Source: JANRKH01 sp033761815
GTDB lineage: Bacteria; Pseudomonadota; Alphaproteobacteria; Rickettsiales; Rickettsiaceae
Assembly: GCA_033761815.1 (NCBI GenBank)
Contig: JANRMF010000065.1
Location: 1 to 6,197, forward strand
Length of the DNA: 6,197 bases
Reading direction: 5' to 3'
Below, piece by piece: positions 1-4,510 of the stretch. Within the stretch, counting starts at the first letter, position 1. Every line of letters starts with the position of its first letter. The notes below the pieces were generated by a model, which did not search any database, was not told the origin of the DNA, and saw only the letters and a list, made by a program, of their open reading frames with translations. The translations under genes were made by a program, and so were the position numbers.

Positions 1-852
1 ACCATTAATTTTATTATCTAGCCACCTCATCAACTCCTCATCAAAATTATCAGACTCTTCGAGTTGAGGGGTATGGGCACTTTTTTCAAAAATACGTACT
101 GTGAGATCTGATGCATGCTCGCGATATTTTTCCCATAAATGTGGAGGATTGAAATAATCATACCTTCCAAGCGCAAGAAAAGTTGGGCATTGAATAGCTT
201 TTAGAGCGTCAGCAACATTATAATCAGCAAACATAGAACCCCATATAATTCCAGCACCGACGGAATTAATTTCTACGCCTTCCCAAAGTTTGGATGCATC
301 GAAATTTGCGTCATACCAAATTCTTGGGCCAAACGATAGCAGACGCGCTACAAAAGATTGGTCACCACTTTCAATAAATTTTTGCATACTTGCTGCAAAG
401 GCAGCTTTCCTCTCTGGGCAAACTGATTCCTCAAAATATCGATCTGCTTCTTTGTAAATCTCTGACCCTGCTGTAGGACTGGAGGCGATTAATACGAGAT
501 GGCTTACCTTGTCTGGAAACTGGCGCGCATATTCAAGCGCCATAAAAGCATGGATTGAGTGTCCGATAAGGATAATTTTATCAGCACCCAAAGACAGACG
601 TAGAGCTTCAATATCCTGAAGGATTTTGGCAATGGTGAAATCACTTTCGCTATGATCTGATAATGCAGGGACAAAGCCACGTGTATCAGCGGAAACAAGT
701 TGTAATTTTGATTTTAGGTTTTCAGAAAAGGTGCGCGGATAATATTTATGGCTACCAATAACAATAGCAACTGACCCGCTTCCATCAACAGAAGCTTTTA
801 AGCAAAAATTATCCCTGTTTAATTCAATTATTTTCTGAGGTGACACTTTCAT
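1..852 (-). CDS. alpha/beta-fold hydrolase (3' end outside window)
   Basis: The minus-strand frame is open from the ATG at 850-852 to the window edge, giving 284 residues without a stop. This is close to the usual 280-300 for the family, so only a few C-terminal residues should be missing. A nucleophile elbow GHSIH places the catalytic Ser at residue 99. An Asp at 232 (in GRYD) and a His at 260 (in SAHTPQL) complete a Ser-Asp-His triad in the canonical order and spacing. The strand near residue 30 (VAIVIGS) followed by a YYPRTF segment sits where the oxyanion loop is expected. There is no signal peptide, so the enzyme is probably cytoplasmic. The SAHTPQLEE context resembles proline-iminopeptidase-like hydrolases, but the substrate cannot be told from sequence. 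The start is preceded by a weak AGG and by a strong promoter at 901-929. Fold and triad are well supported; substrate is unknown. Confidence 0.9.
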   Translation of the reverse strand, partial: MKVSPQKIIELNRDNFCLKASVDGSGSVAIVIGSHKYYPRTFSENLKSKLQLVSADTRGFVPALSDHSESDFTIAKILQDIEALRLSLGADKIILIGHSIHAFMALEYARQFPDKVSHLVLIASSPTAGSEIYKEADRYFEESVCPERKAAFAASMQKFIESGDQSFVARLLSFGPRIWYDANFDASKLWEGVEINSVGAGIIWGSMFADYNVADALKAIQCPTFLALGRYDYFNPPHLWEKYREHASDLTVRIFEKSAHTPQLEESDNFDEELMRWLDNKING

Positions 853-900
853 TACCTATATTTCAATCACAGCTTTGGTTACAAAGAGATTAACTACTAT

Positions 901-929
901 ATTATACGCACAAAGTGTTTTATAGTCAA
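901..929 (-). promoter_or_regulatory. sigma70-type promoter of the alpha/beta hydrolase
   Basis: Read on the minus strand, TTGACT (929-924) is followed after exactly 17 bp by TATAAT (906-901). This is a near-consensus -35/-10 pair about 50 bp upstream of the hydrolase ATG. It lies in the gap after the regulator's stop codon, so the hydrolase can be transcribed independently. The spacer ends in TTTGTGCG directly before the -10, which resembles half of the operator found at 1538-1590. Confidence 0.75.
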
Positions 930-955
930 AAGAAATCAAATCTAAGCTGAGTAGT

Positions 956-1516
956 TTATCTCGCATAATGGATCATATCGTGAAACAACACAGACCGATC
1001 AGAAAGGTTACGGTAGCCATGTGGAAGAGATGCATCGAAGCGCAATCCCTCATGTTGATTAACCTGGCGCCACTCTCCTTGCACCAATACTTCAATAGAG
1101 CCAGTCACTGGAATCACATGCTCGATCACTCCTTTTTGATGGGGCGGCGATAGATGCGTACAACCTGGTAGCAGTTCTATAATGAATACTTCAAACCCAA
1201 GATTCTCATCAAATGGGAAGATAGGCATGACATTGATCTTGTCATCTTGTTTGTGTAGTTGTTGCAATTCTGGTTTTCTATGAATGAAGCCTGGCTGATA
1301 TGCTTCTACATCCTCTACAAATGATGAGAACGAAACATCAAATCCACTTGCAATCTTCCAAAGCGTTGCGATTGTAGGACTTGATTCCCCCCGCTCAATT
1401 TGTCCGAGCATCGCTTTACTAACGCCGGTTTTCTGCGACGTAACATCTAAACTCCAGCCTCTTTGATTTCTGAGTTCTTTTAAGGTGGATGATATTTTGG
1501 CTGTTAAATGATTCAA
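956..1516 (-). CDS. XRE-family transcriptional regulator with C-terminal cupin domain
   Basis: The 186-aa protein has the classic two-part layout of small XRE-cupin regulators. Residues about 8-65 form a lambda-repressor-like helix-turn-helix (LRNQRGWSLD, then TGVSKAMLGQIERGESSPT and a WKIASG helix). Residues about 105-183 form a cupin barrel with possible metal or ligand residues His126, Glu132, His133 and His166 (LPHGYRN). Such proteins bind DNA as dimers and sense a small molecule in the cupin pocket; the ligand here is unknown. The start codon is TTG at 1514-1516, chosen because GAGGG lies 4 nt upstream and no ATG sits nearby. The gene is divergent from the YbaK/DUF2000 operon, and two operator-like repeats lie between them. 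The most likely role is repression of that operon and of itself. Confidence 0.9.
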   Translation of the reverse strand: MNHLTAKISSTLKELRNQRGWSLDVTSQKTGVSKAMLGQIERGESSPTIATLWKIASGFDVSFSSFVEDVEAYQPGFIHRKPELQQLHKQDDKINVMPIFPFDENLGFEVFIIELLPGCTHLSPPHQKGVIEHVIPVTGSIEVLVQGEWRQVNQHEGLRFDASLPHGYRNLSDRSVLFHDMIHYAR

Positions 1517-1537
1517 GCTTCCCTCACAAAAAAATGC

Positions 1538-1566
1538 TTGTGCGCTATAACGTACGGTGTTATATT
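1538..1566 (+). promoter_or_regulatory. candidate promoter of the YbaK-DUF2000 operon
   Basis: An extended -10 element, TGT followed by TATATT (1558-1566), lies 17 bp downstream of a weak -35, TTGTGC (1538-1543). Transcription would start near 1573. Operator copy 1 then overlaps the -35 and copy 2 covers the first transcribed bases, the geometry expected for repression by two bound dimers. The -35 is poor, so the extended -10 would carry most of the promoter strength. Confidence 0.5.
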
Positions 1567-1590
1567 ATGGATATTGTGCGCTATAACGCA
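1538..1590. promoter_or_regulatory. paired operator repeats in the divergent promoter region
   Basis: The 15-mer TTGTGCGCTATAACG occurs twice in direct orientation, at 1538-1552 and 1574-1588, with a 36-bp period. The second copy extends to TGCGCTATAACGCA (1577-1590), which is palindromic in 12 of 14 positions (TGCG..TATA..CGCA); the first copy ends CGTA and is less symmetric. Near-palindromic repeats next to a divergent XRE gene are typical binding sites of that regulator. That the adjacent XRE-cupin protein binds here is inference from position and symmetry. Confidence 0.75.
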
Positions 1591-1626
1591 TAAAATGTAA
1601 ATAGCAAAATTCTATAGATTGAGGTA

Positions 1627-2121
1627 ATGATGCAAACAAAACTCGCTAAAAGCGCCGTTTCCGTTCAAGAAGCGCTTGATAAACTAAAACTAGAGTGCAA
1701 AGTTCTAGAGCTACCAAGTAGTACAAGAACCGCAATAGATGCAGCATCCAGTATTGGGTGCGATATTGGGCAAATTGTAAAGTCTCTAGTCTTTAGAACA
1801 AAGAAAACAGGGAAACCTGTTCTGGTATTAGCATCTGGCCCTAACCAGGTAGATATTAAAACAATAGAAGACTGCGTTGGCGAAAGCATAACCAAAGCCG
1901 ATGCAGATTTTGTAAGAGAGGTCACGGGATTTGCAATTGGTGGCATTCCTCCAGTTGGACATAAAAATGCCATAGATTTCATTTATATAGATCAGGATCT
2001 GATGGAGCTTGATGAAGTATGGGCTGCAGCTGGAACACCTAATGCTGTGTTTTGTATTAAAAGCCAAGATTTACTCAAGGCAACAGATGGGAAATTAATA
2101 AATATTAAGGAGGAAAAATGA
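1627..2121 (+). CDS. YbaK/EbsC-type aminoacyl-tRNA deacylase
   Basis: The 164-aa protein matches the single-domain YbaK/ProX family, which hydrolyses mischarged aminoacyl-tRNAs in trans, for example Cys-tRNAPro or Ala-tRNAPro. Family marks seen are the conserved Lys52 in QIVKSLVF, the strand KPVLVLASGPNQVD (63-76), the KADADFV helix and the loop GGIPPVGH (105-112), followed by the FIYID strand. Length is standard. Two ATGs lie in tandem. GAGG at 1621-1624 is only 2 nt from the first but 5 nt from the second (1630), so translation may begin at 1630. The stop overlaps the start of the DUF2000 gene, so the two are co-translated. The amino acid and tRNA specificity cannot be read from the sequence. 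Some small YbaK-like proteins have no proven tRNA substrate. Confidence 0.9.
   Translation: MMQTKLAKSAVSVQEALDKLKLECKVLELPSSTRTAIDAASSIGCDIGQIVKSLVFRTKKTGKPVLVLASGPNQVDIKTIEDCVGESITKADADFVREVTGFAIGGIPPVGHKNAIDFIYIDQDLMELDEVWAAAGTPNAVFCIKSQDLLKATDGKLINIKEEK
2107..2120 (+). promoter_or_regulatory. strong ribosome binding site and ATGA overlap
   Basis: AAGGAGG at 2107-2113 lies 4 nt before the DUF2000 ATG (2118-2120), and that ATG overlaps the upstream TGA (2119-2121). A near-perfect Shine-Dalgarno sequence inside the end of the YbaK gene points to translational coupling, and perhaps more DUF2000 protein than deacylase. Confidence 0.8.
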
Positions 2122-2528
2122 CATTTGAAAATAAATTGGTCATCATTGTAAATAAAGATATTGATGTAGGCGTTGCTATGAACGCCATTGCTCATGCATC
2201 TTTTGCTGTTGGTGCCTTACTTGGACCAGAGCAAGCTTTTTTACAATCCAACGTAGATGCAAGCGATAATGATTGGAAAGTATCCGGCATGCCTTATATT
2301 GTCTTACGTGGAAAATCAAACGAGATCAAAAAGGCTGTATTAGGTGCAAAAGAACAAGGAATGATGCAGCTTGCTTTTGTTGATAGCATGACAGGCGGTA
2401 CGTATTTAGAGCAAATCGATAACATTGCCAAAAAGAGTCAAGATGAGCATATTTATTATGCAGCTGTACTTTTTGGACGTCATGATGCTGTATCACAAAT
2501 AACCAAGAGATTCTCTCTTTATAGATAA
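2118..2528 (+). CDS. DUF2000 family protein (peptidyl-tRNA hydrolase II-like fold)
   Basis: The 136-aa cytoplasmic protein fits DUF2000, a family of unknown function placed in the peptidyl-tRNA hydrolase 2 (PTH2) structural superfamily. Visible marks are the N-terminal strand KLVIIVNKDI (6-15), then GVAMNAIAHASFAVGALLG (18-36), which matches the N-x3-H helix of these proteins. A central MPYIVLRG strand (58-65) is followed by a helix with regularly spaced lysines. The C-terminal region AAVLFGRHDAVSQITKRFSLYR is typical of DUF2000. True PTH2 enzymes cleave peptidyl-tRNA, but that activity is unproven for DUF2000. The gene is coupled to the YbaK deacylase by a 4-nt overlap, which makes a tRNA-related or amino-acid-related role attractive. 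Family call is fairly sure from the whole pattern; biochemical function is unknown. Confidence 0.8.
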   Translation: MTFENKLVIIVNKDIDVGVAMNAIAHASFAVGALLGPEQAFLQSNVDASDNDWKVSGMPYIVLRGKSNEIKKAVLGAKEQGMMQLAFVDSMTGGTYLEQIDNIAKKSQDEHIYYAAVLFGRHDAVSQITKRFSLYR

Positions 2529-2545
2529 GACGTCTATTTTATTTT
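2521..2545 (+). terminator. weak terminator-like element after the DUF2000 gene
   Basis: ATAGA (2521-2525) pairs with TCTAT (2533-2537) around a loop holding AGACGTCT, followed by the T-rich ATTTTATTTT stretch. The stem is short and AT-rich, so intrinsic termination is only possible. The position, in the 15-bp gap between convergent genes, favours a terminator role. Confidence 0.25.
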
Positions 2546-2936
2546 ACACCACCTCGCAGCCAAATAATTCGCCCTGTTCATGCCACAGGCTTGGGATGTT
2601 TTGCATAAGATCGGCGAGTTTCATATGGCGGGGTTGGTGTCCTAAAAGGATAGCTTCTTTAAGTTTTGGAGCAAGAAAATTGAGCCTCAGGATCAACTGC
2701 ACATATTTGGCTGTGACTTTATTAGCATCGCATAAGTCTTGCATAGTTTGATATTTACCTGATTTCAGCTGACGCTGCCATAGATGGGCACGGACCAAGG
2801 CTTTGATTAATGTGGTATCAATGGACGCATTCTGAGTTGCTAATTGAGCTTTGCCTTCCGGCACTAACACCATCTTTCTACCGCCTCGTTTTTTAAGCCG
2901 CATAGGCATGAATACCGACAATTCTCCCTTGCTCAT
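2544..2936 (-). CDS. C-terminal segment of a large serine recombinase, encoded as a separate coupled frame
   Basis: The 130-aa frame matches the far C-terminal part of large serine recombinases of the alphaproteobacterial type. It has a KKRGGRKMVLVPEG strand near the start, an ALVRAHLWQRQLKSGKY helix and a helix-turn-helix-like stretch (MQDLCDANKVTAKYVQLILRL). After LNFLAPKLKEAILLG it ends with QPRHMKLADLMQNIPSLWHEQ. The preferred start is the ATG at 2934-2936. GGAGG (2944-2948) stands 7 nt upstream, and the ATG overlaps the TGA of the preceding frame as ATGA. An earlier in-frame ATG at 2942 is only 1 nt from that GGAGG. In relatives I remember this region being fused to the recombinase; here it looks like an independent, translationally coupled protein. 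It probably contributes DNA binding. With the catalytic half missing upstream, it is unlikely to function. Confidence 0.75.
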   Translation of the reverse strand: MSKGELSVFMPMRLKKRGGRKMVLVPEGKAQLATQNASIDTTLIKALVRAHLWQRQLKSGKYQTMQDLCDANKVTAKYVQLILRLNFLAPKLKEAILLGHQPRHMKLADLMQNIPSLWHEQGELFGCEVV

Positions 2937-3484
2937 AGGCATGCCTCCATGCCGGCATGGAGCAATAAACTCTGCAGCCCATCTGTATGAACGCGTACAT
3001 CAATGCCGTCTTCTCGCACCAACACCGCTTTGATCAGCAAGCAAATAATGCGGTATTGCTCAATTGGGAAAAGCGAATCCCAAATCGCATCAATCTGCTG
3101 TAACATAGCAAAGGCTTCATCCGTGGAAATTTGCCCCTCCAGAGATTTGAGGGTTTTAGCCGTAATTTCAGGACATTTGAGAAGTTCACGTACTTGTTGT
3201 ACCACGAAGCGCTCAACCTCATTGGATGCAATTGTTTTGTGGTGGGAGGTGCAGCTTTTTCCGCGTAAATGGTTGCTGCAGGCATAATAACGATAGCGCT
3301 TGTCTTTCTTTTGGGTGTAGGTCAGCGTCATGGATACATCACAAACCTGGCAGCGAATGAGGTTTTTCAAAAGTGCTTGATCTTTAGATGCAGATTCTCT
3401 ACCGCGAATATGCGGGCATTTTTCAAAAACGCGCTGCACTTCATCAAAGAATTCAGGCTCTAATACTAATTCTAAATCACTTGA
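2933..3484 (-). pseudogene. large serine recombinase, 5'-truncated (zinc-ribbon part only)
   Basis: The minus-strand frame is open from just after an in-frame TAG (3485-3487) to the TGA at 2933-2935. The first recognisable recombinase residues are near LEPEFFDEVQ, around 3460, the linker normally found after the Recombinase domain. Next comes the recombinase zinc beta-ribbon, with CQVC, a TYTQKKDKRYRYYACSN core and a closing GKSC. After it is an EVERFVVQQV helix and a coiled-coil-like stretch ending in FPIEQYRIICLLIKAVLVREDGIDV and its RVHTDG strand. The N-terminal resolvase domain with the catalytic Ser, and the Recombinase domain, are absent from the window. Upstream sequence switches to an IS630-type element, so the loss is due to that insertion or a linked rearrangement. 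A GTG at 3437-3439 could serve as an internal start, but the product would be inactive. Confidence 0.85.
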
Positions 3485-3509
3485 CTAAAGATAAAGGACA
3501 TGATATAAG
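3481..3509 (+). promoter_or_regulatory. promoter of the IS630-type transposase
   Basis: TTGACT (3481-3486) is followed after 17 bp by TATAAG (3504-3509), and the TGA directly before it gives an extended -10. Transcription would start near 3516, leaving a leader of about 20 nt before the ATG at 3537. GGAAGG at 3523-3528 serves as Shine-Dalgarno sequence. Confidence 0.65.
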
Positions 3510-3536
3510 AGACCAAAACATGGGAAGGTGAGATGG

Positions 3537-4055
3537 ATGAGTTATAGAAAAAAGTTTCCAGAAGGCACTGCAGAACAAATGCTAAAACTAATGAAAGTCG
3601 AGAAGAAGTCTAGGAACCTGAAACGAATGCAGTGTATATACTTTCGTGAACAATTTGGGTTTAAGGCTGAACAAATTGCAGAATTACTAGGGTATCATAT
3701 TCAAACTGTCCGGGAGATTCATAGCAATTTTATGCAAAAAGGTGAGGCTGCACTATTTGATAAGGCAATGGGAGGAAGATTGCGAGAGAATATGGCAATA
3801 GAAGAAGAGGTTGAATTTCTCAAAAACTTTGACAAAGATGGGGATGCAGGACAGATCTTAGAGGTTAAAGAAATTCATCAAGCCCTTGAGAATAAGCTAC
3901 AGAGGTCAGTTCCATTATCAAGTACGTATAATTTATTAGCTAGGAATGGTTGGAGAAAGATCGTTCCACGCCCAAGCCATCCAAAAAGCAATGCAGAAAA
4001 GCAAGAGGCTTTTAAAAAAACTTTGTGGCATTGGTCGAGGACGCTAGATCTGTAG
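3537..4055 (+). CDS. IS630-type transposase, N-terminal DNA-binding part (first frame)
   Basis: This frame encodes the DNA-binding half of an IS630 transposase. A helix-turn-helix lies at residues about 41-63 (FGFKAEQIAELLGYHIQTV). It is followed by the KGEAALFDK linker, a second helix-turn-helix-like region (EVKEIHQALENKL to STYNLLARNGW) and the family hallmark RPSHPKSNAEKQEAFKK. The ATG at 3537 is preferred because GGAAGG (3523-3528) is 8 nt upstream; a GTG at 3528 lies in the same frame but inside that site. After KK, at a run of seven A (4014-4020), the frame leaves the family pattern and reads TLWHWSRTLDL to a TAG at 4053-4055. The family pattern continues in the -1 frame, so this is either a programmed shift or a one-base loss. 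Confidence 0.85.
   Translation: MSYRKKFPEGTAEQMLKLMKVEKKSRNLKRMQCIYFREQFGFKAEQIAELLGYHIQTVREIHSNFMQKGEAALFDKAMGGRLRENMAIEEEVEFLKNFDKDGDAGQILEVKEIHQALENKLQRSVPLSSTYNLLARNGWRKIVPRPSHPKSNAEKQEAFKKTLWHWSRTLDL
4014..4020 (+). promoter_or_regulatory. A7 slippage site joining the two transposase frames
   Basis: Codons TTT AAA AAA ACT run through seven A. A -1 ribosomal slip, or one extra A added by RNA polymerase, gives EAFKKNFVALVEDA and restores the IS630 family pattern. The -1 frame is open only from 4016 (TAA at 4013-4015), and the zero frame stops at 4055. The crossover therefore must lie in this 40-nt overlap, which starts at the A run. A simple deletion of one A in a decaying copy explains it equally well. 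Confidence 0.55.
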
Positions 4056-4510
4056 CTGAAAGCCGCTCGCAGACTTTACGAGTAATGTTTCAAGATGAAG
4101 CAAGGTTTGGGCGTATTACAGATCCATCAAGGTGCTGGGCTCAAAAAGGCGTAAGACCTGTAGTAGGAAAGCAGCTAGTACGGGAGTATGTTTATGCTTA
4201 CGGAGCAGTTAGTCCGCAAGATGGACAATCAGATTTTCTTATTTTATCAAGAATGGATCAAGAGTGTTTCGGTATTTTTTTAGACGAAATTTCTCAACGC
4301 CACCACAACGATTATATATTAATGATTTGCGATGGGGCTTCTTGCCATAAAGCTAAGTTTCTCGATAAGCCTGACAATATAAAGCTAGTAGCTCTCCCAC
4401 CATACTCACCTCAACTAAATCCCCAGGAAAATATATGGGATGATATGCGTGAAAAATGGTTTAAGAATATCCTAGATTCCGCAAAATTTAGGTACCAAGA
4501 TATTAGTTAG
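4016..4510 (+). CDS. IS630-type transposase, DDE catalytic part (second frame, C-terminally truncated)
   Basis: This frame holds the RNase H-like catalytic domain. The first Asp is in MFQDEARFGR, the second in ICDGASCHKA, and the Glu in LPPYSPQLNPQENIWDD, so all three DDE residues are present. The frame is open from 4016, and the first possible start is GTG at 4025-4027. With no good ribosome binding site there, expression more likely depends on the frameshift at the A run. After REKWFKN the family normally continues for about 35-45 more residues. Here the sequence enters the next element at 4471, and the last 12 residues (LDSAKFRYQDIS) are encoded by that element before the TAG at 4508-4510. 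The protein is therefore a truncated chimera and probably inactive. Confidence 0.85.
   Translation, partial: KNFVALVEDARSVAESRSQTLRVMFQDEARFGRITDPSRCWAQKGVRPVVGKQLVREYVYAYGAVSPQDGQSDFLILSRMDQECFGIFLDEISQRHHNDYILMICDGASCHKAKFLDKPDNIKLVALPPYSPQLNPQENIWDDMREKWFKNILDSAKFRYQDIS
4471..4496 (+). repeat. left terminal inverted repeat of the IS4-superfamily element
   Basis: This 26-bp end begins CCTAG, contains ATTCCGCAAAA and finishes TACC. It matches the reverse complement of 6031-6056 in 21 of 26 positions, with an unbroken 11-bp core. The transposase stop codon (TAG, 4474-4472 on the minus strand) and its last codons lie inside this repeat. Confidence 0.8.

Larger units (their letters stand above)
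3466..4470 (+). mobile_element. IS630-type insertion sequence, 3'-truncated
   Basis: The element carries an IS630-family transposase in two frames. Its left boundary is not exact. Recombinase coding similarity fades around 3461-3474, where several TA dinucleotides (the IS630 target) occur at 3461, 3464, 3467 and 3473, and the promoter at 3481 belongs to the element. The right end is missing: the transposase reading frame is replaced at 4471 by the terminal repeat of the next element. Without a right terminal repeat the left one cannot be confirmed by pairing, and the copy cannot move by itself. Confidence 0.75.

Noticed and set aside
853..955. A small gene or RNA between the hydrolase and the regulator
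   Set aside because: The gap is about 100 bp and is taken up by the hydrolase promoter and leader; no open frame with a start signal or stable fold was seen.
1538..1588. The two 15-bp repeats as a minimal CRISPR array or attachment-site pair
   Set aside because: Only two short copies with a 21-bp AT-rich gap, palindromic and sitting on a promoter beside a repressor gene; an operator pair fits far better.
1665..1982. A 105-codon open frame on the minus strand opposite the deacylase gene
   Set aside because: It lies wholly antisense to a well-supported gene, shows no family pattern and has no ribosome binding site worth noting; it is a shadow of the real codons.
2505..2519. AAGAGA-TTC-TCTCTT hairpin at the end of the DUF2000 gene as a terminator
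   Set aside because: The stem is only 6 bp, lies within codons for the conserved C-terminus and is not followed directly by a T run.
3003..3287. Open frames on the plus strand and in a second minus frame across the recombinase remnant
   Set aside because: The recombinase zinc-ribbon frame accounts for this stretch; the others lack recognisable motifs.
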